Assembly: GCF_034424545.1 (NCBI RefSeq)
Contig: NZ_CP139970.1
Coordinates: 4,154,001-4,218,000, forward strand
DNA length: 64,000 nucleotides
DNA from: Trinickia caryophylli
GTDB taxonomy: Bacteria; Pseudomonadota; Gammaproteobacteria; Burkholderiales; Burkholderiaceae
Direction of reading: 5' to 3'
Below, in pieces: positions 30,971-39,539 of the stretch. Each line of letters begins with the position of its first letter. The stretch's first letter is position 1. A program made the position numbers and the translations under genes. The notes beneath the pieces were generated by a model. The model was not told the DNA's origin and searched no databases. It was given only the letters and a program-made list of their open reading frames with translations.

Positions 30971-33900
30971 ATGAACATCTCGCGTCCGTTCATCCGCCGC
31001 CCCATCGCGACGGGGCTCATGGCTTTTGCGCTGCTGGTCGTCGGGCTCATGGCGTATCGGCTCATGTCCGTTTCGGCGTTGCCGGAGGTCGACTACCCGA
31101 CTATCCAGGTCTACACGCAATATCCGGGCGCCGCGCCCGACGTTATGAGCTCGTCGGTGACGGCACCGCTGGAAAAGCAGTTCGGGCAGATGGCGGGGCT
31201 CAAGCGAATGAACTCGACGAGTGCCCTCGGCGTGTCGCTGATCACGCTGCAGTTTCAGACGACGACTTCGCTCGACGAGGCCGAGCAGGAGGTGCAGGCG
31301 GCGATCAACAGCGCCGACAGTACGTTGCCGTCGAATCTGCCTTATCCGCCGGTATACAACAAGGTCAACCCGGCCGATACGGCGATTCTCACGCTCGCGG
31401 TGACCTCCGACACGCTGCCGCTTACGCGAGTGGAGGATCTTGCCGATACGCGTATTGCACAAAAGCTCTCGCAGGTGGGCGGCGTGGGCCTCGTTACGCT
31501 GTCGGGTGGCGCGCGGCCGGCCGTGCGCGTGCAGACCAACACGCGCGCGCTCAACGCCATGGGGCTTTCGCTAGAGGATGTCCGCACGGCCATCGGCGAT
31601 GCGAACGTCAATACGGCCAAAGGCTCGATCGACGGGCCGCTGCAGGCGTTCACGATCGATGCGAACGATCAGCTCGGCTCGGCGGACGAGTATGCGAAGC
31701 TCGTGCTCGCCTACAAGAACGGGGCGCCCGTGCGGCTGGCCGACGTGGCCTCGATCACCGAGGCGGCCGAGAATCCCCGACAGGCCGCGTGGAGCGGGAC
31801 TGCACCGGCTATCGTCATCAACGTGCAGCGGCAGCCCGGAGCCAACGTCATCGAGGTCGTCGATCGCATCGAGGCGCTGCTGCCGCAACTGCGCGCGACG
31901 ATGCCGTCGACGGTCAAGATCGGTGTGCTCAGCGACCGGACGCGGACGATCCGCGCGTCGGTGCGCGAAGTGAAGTTCGAACTCGCGGCGGCGGTGGCGC
32001 TCGTCGTCATGGTCATTTTCGTTTTTCTGCGGCGCGCCGCGCTGACGTTGATTCCGGCCGTGACCGTGCCGTTTGCGCTGGTCGGTACGCTCGCAGTCAT
32101 CTACGTGCTCGGTTTTTCGGTCAACAACCTGACTCTGATGGCGCTGACGGTGGCGACGGGGTTTGTCGTCGACGACGCTATCGTCATGCTCGAGAACGTC
32201 ATGCGTCATATCGAAGCGGGCGAGACGCCGCTCGATGCCGCCCTGAAGGGCGCGCGCGAGATCGGCTTCACGATTCTTTCGATCTCGGTGGCGCTCGTGG
32301 CCGTTTTGATCCCGCTCTTTTTCATGCCCGACGTCATCGGGCGGCTGTTTCGCGAATTCGCCGTCACGCTGGCCGTGGCGATCGTCGTTTCCGCCTGGGT
32401 GTCGCTCACGCTCACGCCGATGATGGCTTCGCGCATGCTGCGCGCACAGGTGCCGGCGCAGGTATCGTCCGACCCCGGGCCGTCGGCGGACTTCATGGAC
32501 CGGCTCGGCGCACGGTACATGCGCGCGCTCGATTGGGCGCTCTCGCACCAGGCGGCTGTCACGGCCGGCGTCGCGTTGACCGCCGCCTCGACGATCGCAC
32601 TCTTCGTCTTCATGCAGAAGGGATTTTTCCCGGAGCAGGATACGGGCCTCATCGAGGGCATCGCGCAGGCATCCCCGAAGGTTTCGTTCGAGCGCATGGC
32701 GTCGTTGCAGCAGGTCCTGGCGCAGCAGCTATCGCGCGATCCGGCGGTGCAAAGCGTGTCGTCGCTCGTCGGCATCGATCGGAACAACGCCACACTGAAC
32801 ACCGCGCGCATGCTCATCACGCTCAAGGATGGCGGCGATACGAGCCGCGACGTGATCGCACGGCTCGCCAAAGCGACGGACGGCCGTGCCGGCATGAAGC
32901 TCTATTTGCATCCCGTGCAGGACTTGACGCTCGACGATCAGATCAACGCGAACAGCTATCGCATCGGCGTGCAGGCGACCGATGACGCGGAACTGGCGCA
33001 ATGGACGAGCAAGCTGCTGGCGGCATTGCGTGCCGATCCGCTTTTCACCGACGTTCAGAGCCAGGCACGGCAGCAAGGCAACGTACTGAGGATCGATTTC
33101 GACCGCGCGACGGCGTCGCGGCTCGGCATTTCGGCCGCGGACGTGGACAACCTGCTTTACGATGCCTTCGGCGATCGTCAGGTGTCGACCATCTATACGC
33201 ACGTGAACCAGTATCACGTGACGCTCGGCGCCGATGCGGCGCTGCTCGGCACCAACCCGCTCGCCGTCTTCGATGGTCTGTACGTGGGGGCATCGAGTTC
33301 GTCTTCCTCCACGTCCAGCACATCGAGCATATCGAGTACCTCAAGCAGTTCGAGCGGTTCGAGCGGTTCGACCTCTTCCACCACGTCCACGGCGTCGAGC
33401 AGTTCGGGCAGTGGCGGTACTGCCATGGCGCCGCTCTCGGGCATAGCTTCGGCGAGCCTCGGCAGCAGTGCGCTCACCGTGCAACGGCAAGGTCAGTTTC
33501 CTTATGCCGACGTCTCGTTCAACGTGGCGGCTGGCGTGACGTTGGGCACGGCTGTCGAGCGTGTGGAGAGAATCGAGGCGGCGCTGAGGGCCCCGGCCAG
33601 CGTTCAGATATCGCTCGAAGGGGCGGCCGAGCTTTACCGATCGTCGATGGCGAACGAAGCGCTGTTGCTCGCCGGTGCGCTGATTGCGGTCTATATCCTG
33701 CTCGGCATGCTTTACGAGAGCCTCGTTCATCCGCTCACGATTCTTTCCACGCTGCCGTCCGCCGCGTTCGGGGCCCTCGGTGGGTTGTTGCTCGTCGGCG
33801 ACGAACTCGACATCATCGGGCTCATCGGTATCGTGCTGCTCGTCGGCATCGTGATGAAGAACGCCATCATGATGGTCGACTTTGCCCTCGCGGCCGAGCG

Positions 33901-34198
33901 GGAGAGCGGGCTGTCGGCTCGGGACGCAATCCGGCGCGCCTGCGAATTGCGCTTGCGCCCGATTCTGATGACGACCTGCGCGTCGCTCGTCGGCGCGCTG
34001 CCGCTCGCCTTCGGCACGGGCATGGGGCACGAACTGCGTCAGCCGCTCGGCGTCGCGATCATCGGCGGGCTTGCCGTCAGCCAATTGCTGACCCTTTTCT
34101 CGACGCCCGTCATCTACCTGGGGCTGCATCGTCTTGCGGCGCGCCTCGCAGGCCGTCGCAGGCGCGGCGAGGGCGCCGAGCGCGCCGCTGGCGAGTAA
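30971..34198 (+). CDS. mdtB: RND multidrug pump subunit, MdtB-like, with Ser-rich insertion
   Basis: The protein has 1075 aa and 12 predicted membrane helices with two large periplasmic loops. The motifs fit the RND family: SRPFIRRPIATGLMAFAL start, GFVVDDAIVMLENV in helix 4 with the two proton-relay Asp, and a terminal GxxxGHELRQPLG segment. It normally pairs with MdtC in a mixed trimer to export bile salts, novobiocin-like drugs and others. Residues ~775-822 form an extra serine/threonine/glycine tract where AcrB-type proteins have a short docking-domain hairpin. This makes it about 35-40 residues longer than MdtB. Confidence 0.93.
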   Translation: MNISRPFIRRPIATGLMAFALLVVGLMAYRLMSVSALPEVDYPTIQVYTQYPGAAPDVMSSSVTAPLEKQFGQMAGLKRMNSTSALGVSLITLQFQTTTSLDEAEQEVQAAINSADSTLPSNLPYPPVYNKVNPADTAILTLAVTSDTLPLTRVEDLADTRIAQKLSQVGGVGLVTLSGGARPAVRVQTNTRALNAMGLSLEDVRTAIGDANVNTAKGSIDGPLQAFTIDANDQLGSADEYAKLVLAYKNGAPVRLADVASITEAAENPRQAAWSGTAPAIVINVQRQPGANVIEVVDRIEALLPQLRATMPSTVKIGVLSDRTRTIRASVREVKFELAAAVALVVMVIFVFLRRAALTLIPAVTVPFALVGTLAVIYVLGFSVNNLTLMALTVATGFVVDDAIVMLENVMRHIEAGETPLDAALKGAREIGFTILSISVALVAVLIPLFFMPDVIGRLFREFAVTLAVAIVVSAWVSLTLTPMMASRMLRAQVPAQVSSDPGPSADFMDRLGARYMRALDWALSHQAAVTAGVALTAASTIALFVFMQKGFFPEQDTGLIEGIAQASPKVSFERMASLQQVLAQQLSRDPAVQSVSSLVGIDRNNATLNTARMLITLKDGGDTSRDVIARLAKATDGRAGMKLYLHPVQDLTLDDQINANSYRIGVQATDDAELAQWTSKLLAALRADPLFTDVQSQARQQGNVLRIDFDRATASRLGISAADVDNLLYDAFGDRQVSTIYTHVNQYHVTLGADAALLGTNPLAVFDGLYVGASSSSSSTSSTSSISSTSSSSSGSSGSTSSTTSTASSSSGSGGTAMAPLSGIASASLGSSALTVQRQGQFPYADVSFNVAAGVTLGTAVERVERIEAALRAPASVQISLEGAAELYRSSMANEALLLAGALIAVYILLGMLYESLVHPLTILSTLPSAAFGALGGLLLVGDELDIIGLIGIVLLVGIVMKNAIMMVDFALAAERESGLSARDAIRRACELRLRPILMTTCASLVGALPLAFGTGMGHELRQPLGVAIIGGLAVSQLLTLFSTPVIYLGLHRLAARLAGRRRRGEGAERAAGE

Positions 34199-34220
34199 GG
34201 CAGGCGCAACGGAAATCCGC

Positions 34221-37200
34221 ATGAATCTCTGCGCTCCCTTCATTCGCCGGCCGATCGGCACGCTGCTCTTTGCGATCGGCGTCGCGCTTTTCGGCATCGT
34301 CGCCTACCGGCTGCTGCCGGTAGCCGCCCTGCCGTCGGTCGACTTCCCCGTCATCATGGTGAGCGCCCAGCTCGCCGGTGCCGATGCGGACACGGTTGCG
34401 AAGACAGTCACGGCACCGCTCGAGCGGGCGTTCGGCTCGATCGCGGGACTCGAGCAAGTGACTTCGCAAAGCTCGCAGGGCTCGTCGCAGATCGTGCTGC
34501 AGTTCGATCTCGACCGTGACATCGATGGTGCCGTGCGCGACGTGCAGGCGGCCATCAATGCGGCGCGCAGCGCGCTGCCGACGGATATGACGCAGACGCC
34601 GACATATCGGAAGTTCAATCCCTCGGCGATGCCCGTCATGATTCTGAGCCTCACTTCGGACACGATGACGGTGCCGCGGATGTACGACTACGCCTCGTCG
34701 GTCCTGCAGCAAAAGCTGCTGCAAACGCCGGGCGTCGGCGACGTGACGGTCGGCGGCGGGGCGTCGCCGGCGGTACGCATGGAGCTCAACCCCGACCAAC
34801 TGAGCCATTACGGCGTAAGCCTCGAGGCGGTGCGCACGGCGATCGTGGACGCCAACGCGAACGCGCCGAAGGGCGCATTGAGCGCCGGTGGGCAGCACTA
34901 CGTCATCGGCGCGAACGATCAGATGATGACGGCGGCAGGCTATGCGTCGCTTGTCGTGCGGGCGCACGAGGGAACGATCGTCCGCGTGTCGGACGTTGGC
35001 CACGTCGTGGAGTCGAGCACCGATCTGCGCAACTACGGCTTGTCGAACGGCAAGCAGGCCGTACTGCTGATCGTGTCGAAGGAGCCGAACGGCAACGTCA
35101 TCGAGATGGTGGACGCGATCCGCCAGACCCTGCCGGCCTTGCAGGCCTCGTTGCCGGCGGGCGTGAGGCTCGGCGTCGTGCTGGACGGCACGCAGACGAT
35201 CCGCGCTTCGATCGCCGATGTGGAAATTTCCCTGCTGGCCGCGGTCGTGCTCGTCACCATCGTTTCGTATGTGTTTTTCCGCGACTGGCGCAGCACGCTG
35301 GTCCCCGCGATCACGGTGCCGTTGGCGCTCGGCGGGACGTTCGCGGTGATGTACTTCCTCGGCTTCAGTCTCAACAACCTGACGCTGATGGCGCTCACGA
35401 TCTCGACGGGCTTCGTCGTCGACGATGCCATTGTTGTCGTCGAAAACATCATGCGTCACCTCGACGAAGGGAAGTCGCCGCTCGAGGCCGCGCTCGACGG
35501 TGCGCGCGAAGTCGGTTTCACGGTGCTGACGATCAGCGTGTCGCTCGTCGTCGTATTTACGCCGCTGATCTTCATGAGCGGTATCGTCGGGCGTCTTTTT
35601 CGCGAATTCTCGATCTCGCTCGCCGTGGCGATCCTGATGTCGATGATCGTTTCGCTCACACTCGCCCCCACGCTGTGCCGCCTGTTGCTCAAGCGCGAAC
35701 CATCGGGCGCCGCGCACGCGAATCGGGCGGAAGAGGCGCTCAAGCGCGCTTACGGGCGCACGCTGCGCTGGGGGCTTCGCCATCCGCGGCTGATGCTGAC
35801 GTTGACGATCGGCCTTGTTTTTGCAAACGCCGGCGTGGCGGCCCTGATGCCGAAGACGTTCTTTCCCTCGCAGGATACGGGGCGCCTCATGGGCCAACTG
35901 CAGGCGGCCCAGACGATCTCGTTTCAGGCGATGAAGACCAAGTTCGACGAATTCAATCGGCGCGTGCTGGCGAACCCGGATGTCGCCGCGGTGTCGGGCT
36001 ACGTCGGAGGTCGCAACGCGATCAGCAGCAGCATGATTTTCGTGACGCTCAAGCCGCTTTCGCAGCGCACGCATACCGCCGAACAGGTGATTGCGGATAT
36101 CGATCGCCGTACCGCCGATATCCCCGGCGCGCATCTTTATCTGCAGTCGTCACAAGACCTGATGTTCGGCGCGCGGCAAAGCGCGGCGCAGTTTCAGTAC
36201 ACCGTCAAAGCTGAGGATCAGGCCGTGCTCGACACCTGGGTGCCGCGCATTCTCGCCAGGTTTCGCTCCCTGCCGCAATTGCGCGACGTCAATACCGACG
36301 TACAGGGCGCGAGCTTGTCGACGAAGGTCGATATCGACCGCGATACTGCGGCGCGATTGCAGGTTGCGGTGTCGTCTATCGACGACACGCTCAACGATGC
36401 CTTCAGCCAACGACAGATCGCCACGCTCTATGGACCTGCGAATCAGTATTACGTCGTCATGGAAGTGGCACCGCGCTATTGGCAGGACCCGAAGACGCTC
36501 GACACGCTTTACGTTCCGGCGACGGCGGCTTCGGCATCTTCGTCGTCTTCATCTTCGTCTTCTGCGGGTACGACGCTCGTGCCGCTTTCGGCCCTTGCCA
36601 GAAGGGTGCCGGCGCGCACGCAGACGACGGTGGCACATGACGGCCAGTTTCCAGCCGTGACGATTTCCTACAACTTGAACGAGGGCGTATCGATGAGCGA
36701 TGCCAACGAAGCGATCGATCGCGCGGTCAAGTCGATGAATCTGCCGAACGCCATCGTGCCGTCGTTCGCCGGCGCGAGCGGGCAACTCGGGCAGTCGGGC
36801 GGTAGCGAGCTGATGCTCGTGCTCGGGGCCCTCGTGGCTGTCTATATCGCGCTCGGCATCCTCTACGAGAATCTCGTCCATCCGCTCACGATCATCTCCA
36901 CATTACCCTCGGCGGGGCTCGGCGCACTGCTCGCACTTCATGCCTTCGGGTTCGAGTTGTCGATCATCGCGCTGATCGGCATCGTCCTGCTGATCGGCAT
37001 CGTGAAGAAAAACGCAATCATGCTCGTCGATTTCGCCGTCTCCTACGAGCAGGCGTTCGGAGCGAGCGCGGAAGATTCGATTTTCAACGCCTGCATGACG
37101 CGCTTTCGCCCGATCACGATGACGACGATCGCCGCCGTGCTCGGCGCGGTACCGCTCGTTGCCGGGAGCGGGTATGGCCATGAGCTGCGCCAGCCGCTCG

Positions 37201-37322
37201 GGGTCGCGATCATCGGCGGGCTCTTCGTCAGCCAGATGATCACCCTCTATACCACCCCTGTCATTTATTTCTGGCTCGATCGCCTCAAGCGGGCGAAGCG
37301 CGGCACCGAGGGAATTGCCTGA
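34221..37322 (+). CDS. mdtC: RND multidrug pump subunit, MdtC-like, with short Ser-rich insertion
   Basis: The protein has 1033 aa. Layout and motifs match the partner pump (CAPFIRRPIGTLLFAIGVAL start, GFVVDDAIVVVENIMRH in helix 4, GYGHELRQPLGVAIIGG near the end). The ATG at 34221 lies 22 bases after the mdtB stop; longer upstream frames lie within mdtB. A run of about 12 serines and alanines sits at residues ~772-786, the same docking-domain loop altered in the MdtB-like protein. The gene ends with TGATG, overlapping the start of the outer-membrane factor gene. Confidence 0.93.
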   Translation: MNLCAPFIRRPIGTLLFAIGVALFGIVAYRLLPVAALPSVDFPVIMVSAQLAGADADTVAKTVTAPLERAFGSIAGLEQVTSQSSQGSSQIVLQFDLDRDIDGAVRDVQAAINAARSALPTDMTQTPTYRKFNPSAMPVMILSLTSDTMTVPRMYDYASSVLQQKLLQTPGVGDVTVGGGASPAVRMELNPDQLSHYGVSLEAVRTAIVDANANAPKGALSAGGQHYVIGANDQMMTAAGYASLVVRAHEGTIVRVSDVGHVVESSTDLRNYGLSNGKQAVLLIVSKEPNGNVIEMVDAIRQTLPALQASLPAGVRLGVVLDGTQTIRASIADVEISLLAAVVLVTIVSYVFFRDWRSTLVPAITVPLALGGTFAVMYFLGFSLNNLTLMALTISTGFVVDDAIVVVENIMRHLDEGKSPLEAALDGAREVGFTVLTISVSLVVVFTPLIFMSGIVGRLFREFSISLAVAILMSMIVSLTLAPTLCRLLLKREPSGAAHANRAEEALKRAYGRTLRWGLRHPRLMLTLTIGLVFANAGVAALMPKTFFPSQDTGRLMGQLQAAQTISFQAMKTKFDEFNRRVLANPDVAAVSGYVGGRNAISSSMIFVTLKPLSQRTHTAEQVIADIDRRTADIPGAHLYLQSSQDLMFGARQSAAQFQYTVKAEDQAVLDTWVPRILARFRSLPQLRDVNTDVQGASLSTKVDIDRDTAARLQVAVSSIDDTLNDAFSQRQIATLYGPANQYYVVMEVAPRYWQDPKTLDTLYVPATAASASSSSSSSSSAGTTLVPLSALARRVPARTQTTVAHDGQFPAVTISYNLNEGVSMSDANEAIDRAVKSMNLPNAIVPSFAGASGQLGQSGGSELMLVLGALVAVYIALGILYENLVHPLTIISTLPSAGLGALLALHAFGFELSIIALIGIVLLIGIVKKNAIMLVDFAVSYEQAFGASAEDSIFNACMTRFRPITMTTIAAVLGAVPLVAGSGYGHELRQPLGVAIIGGLFVSQMITLYTTPVIYFWLDRLKRAKRGTEGIA

Positions 37323-38812
37323 TGTCGTTTCATTCATCGTTCAAGCACGCTCGGGTGGCGCTGGCCGCCTCGATGGTGGCGTCGCTGCTTGCCGGTTGTG
37401 CCATCGGCCCGGATTACAAGCGGCCCGACGTGGCCGTGCCCACGGACTTCAAGGAAGCCGGCACGCTTTGGCGGGTGACTCGGCCGGCGCCGCGAGCCGC
37501 GATCGACGGGCGCTGGTGGACCGCCTTCGGCGACGAGACGCTTGCCGAACTGTGCGAGCGCGCGCTGAAAGCGAACCAGACGATCGCCGAGTACGAGGCC
37601 GCTTATCGCGCGGCGCGCGCCGCGGTGGCGTCGAGCCGCGCCAGCCTGTTTCCCACGGTGTCGCTTTCGGGGGCGGGCACCCGCTCGGGCACCGGCGCGA
37701 AAGCGGCGAGCAGTAGCAGTTCGAGCGCCACCTCGGGGGCGTCGAACGGGCAATATCTTTCGAAGAGCGTTTCGGTCTCGCTCGATGCGAGCTGGGAACC
37801 GGATCTCTGGGGCAGCGTGCGGCGCTCGATCGAATCGGCCGATGCGACGGCCCAGGCGAGCGCGGCGCAGCTCGCCGCGGAGCAGCTCAGTACGACAGCG
37901 TCGCTGGCCGTCGACTACTTCACCGTGCGGCTGGCCGATGCCGACCTCGCGATACTCGGCGAGGAGCGCACCGTCGATGCCGAACTGCTGGCGTTGACCG
38001 AGGCAAGCTACCGGCAAGGCGTGTCGTCGTATGACGACGTGCGCACGGCGCACAATACGCTGCGCGCCATCGACGAGAGCATCGCATCGGCTCAGCTCAC
38101 GCGGCGACAGTACGAGCATGCGATTGCGGTGCTCGTCGGCGAGCCGCCGGCGACGTTTTCGTTGCCGGTACGAAAAGATTTCTCTTTCGCACTTCCGGCG
38201 TTGCCGCGCACCGTGCCCTCCGAGCTGCTCGAACGGCGGCCCGACGTGGTGCAGGCGGAGCGAACGATGGCCGAGTACAACGCGAAGATCGGTGTGGCCA
38301 AGGCTGGTTATTTTCCTTCGTTGACGCTGTCGGCGAGCGGCGGCTACGACGGCGCGTCGCTCGCCCACCTCGTTTCCCTGCCCACCCGTGTCTGGTCGCT
38401 CGGGCTCAGCGTTGCGCAAACGGTGTTCGATGCGGGCGCGACGAGCGCGTCCGTGAGGCAGGCGCGGGCGAGCTACGATCAACAGGTGGCTGCCTATCGG
38501 CAGACGGTGCTGAGCGCGTTTCAGGACGTGGAGGATTATCTTTCCGCGGTCGAGATCGGGGCGGCCCAGGCATTGGCCGCGCAGGAGGTGGCACGGCGCA
38601 GCGGCGAACTCGCCGTGAGCAAGCGCAAAGCGTTCGATGCGGGTACGGCGAGCCGAATCGATGTGCTCGATACGCAACTGACCGAGATCGGAGATCGCAA
38701 AACGTGGCTCGACTACAGCGGGCAGACGCTGCAAAGCGCGGTATTGCTCGTAAAGGCGCTCGGAGGCGGGTGGAACGGGGACACGGCACCGGTGCTCGCT
38801 CGGCGGGAGTAA
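37322..38812 (+). CDS. NodT-family efflux outer-membrane lipoprotein (OprM-like)
   Basis: The protein has 496 aa. The signal peptide with lipobox (SLLAGCAIGPDYKRP, acylated Cys near residue 25) is followed by two repeated TolC-type alpha-helical/beta-barrel halves (typical WWTAFGDETL and EYEAAYRAARAAV segments, ERRPDVVQAERTM in repeat 2). It forms the outer-membrane exit of the RND pump. Serine-rich residues ~130-145 enlarge the first surface loop. The ATG shares one base with the mdtC stop. A strong bidirectional terminator follows, closing the operon. Confidence 0.94.
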   Translation: MSFHSSFKHARVALAASMVASLLAGCAIGPDYKRPDVAVPTDFKEAGTLWRVTRPAPRAAIDGRWWTAFGDETLAELCERALKANQTIAEYEAAYRAARAAVASSRASLFPTVSLSGAGTRSGTGAKAASSSSSSATSGASNGQYLSKSVSVSLDASWEPDLWGSVRRSIESADATAQASAAQLAAEQLSTTASLAVDYFTVRLADADLAILGEERTVDAELLALTEASYRQGVSSYDDVRTAHNTLRAIDESIASAQLTRRQYEHAIAVLVGEPPATFSLPVRKDFSFALPALPRTVPSELLERRPDVVQAERTMAEYNAKIGVAKAGYFPSLTLSASGGYDGASLAHLVSLPTRVWSLGLSVAQTVFDAGATSASVRQARASYDQQVAAYRQTVLSAFQDVEDYLSAVEIGAAQALAAQEVARRSGELAVSKRKAFDAGTASRIDVLDTQLTEIGDRKTWLDYSGQTLQSAVLLVKALGGGWNGDTAPVLARRE

Positions 38813-38843
38813 CCCGATTCGGGTAAATGCTCGAGCACGCAGT

Positions 38844-38876
38844 AAAAAAGGCGATGATGAAGTCATCGCCTTTTTT
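38844..38876. terminator. strong bidirectional terminator after efflux operon
   Basis: AAAAAAGGCGATGA pairs with TCATCGCCTTTTTT around a 5-base loop. T-runs lie on both strands. Confidence 0.92.
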
Positions 38877-39539
38877 ACGTCAGAGCAGCTAAGTACACCG
38901 AATTCATGATAATCGCGAAGAACGGCCGGTTCGCGCAATTGGAAATAGTGTCGCAGGCGCGATTGCCCGCCGGGCGGCGGTGGAGGCGTCCGAATAAACG
39001 TCGAATCACAGGCGGCACGATCCACCGATAAAGTATCCATATCATCAAAATGGTTAATAAATGACGATATCGTGCCGTTTTTCTTTTTTGTGGCGGTAAA
39101 TGCGACGGGTTGGCGCGCCCCATTTAATCTTGATGAATCTCAAATTCTTTCCCCGACTAACTCAGTAGGATTTATCACATAGGGAAACGCAGTGGCGCGC
39201 GTTCCGCGATGAGCACGAAGCTCGCGGAGAAATGCGCCGTGAATGCACGCCGCTGCGGAGATCCGATTGCTCGAGGTGGCGAGCCGCTCGATCTATTTAG
39301 GAATGCTAACTATATGGAGCGGGCAAACACATCGGCCGTGCGCCGGGTGAATCGGATTGAAGGAAATCGGCACGGGTTATCGCCCGTGTCAGGCAGTAAG
39401 GCACTTGGACCAAGTGCAATGCGGTGAGCCGCCGTGCGGGGCGCGGCACCCACTGCAAGAGTGCCGGCGCGGGGAACGGAAGGCGTAGGCCGCATCCGCC
39501 ATCGAGCCGGTCGAGTGAAAGACCAACCAGGAACTCATC
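38877..39539. other. non-coding region upstream of nirK
   Basis: The stretch of about 660 bases has no supported gene. It contains AT-rich segments near 39030-39080 and 39120-39185 and the FNR-like box noted separately. A short hydrophobic minus-strand frame (38875-39123) overlaps the terminator and has no family signature, so it is not called. Confidence 0.5.
39130..39143 (+). promoter_or_regulatory. FNR/Dnr-like box upstream of nirK
   Basis: TTGAT-GAAT-CTCAA differs from TTGATNNNNATCAA at one base. It lies about 400 bases before the nirK ATG in AT-rich promoter-like sequence, so a long leader or a second, nearer promoter would be needed. Confidence 0.5.

Noticed and set aside
33214..33477. 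Acidic Leu/Glu/Val-rich minus-strand frame over the Ser tract of mdtB
   Set aside because: It is only the complement of the TCG/AGC repeats; no gene signals.
34110..36134. 674-codon minus-strand open frame opposite mdtC
   Set aside because: Arg/His-rich mirror of a clear RND gene.
38875..39123. 82-codon hydrophobic minus-strand frame after the efflux operon
   Set aside because: It overlaps the terminator, lacks a ribosome site and any family pattern.
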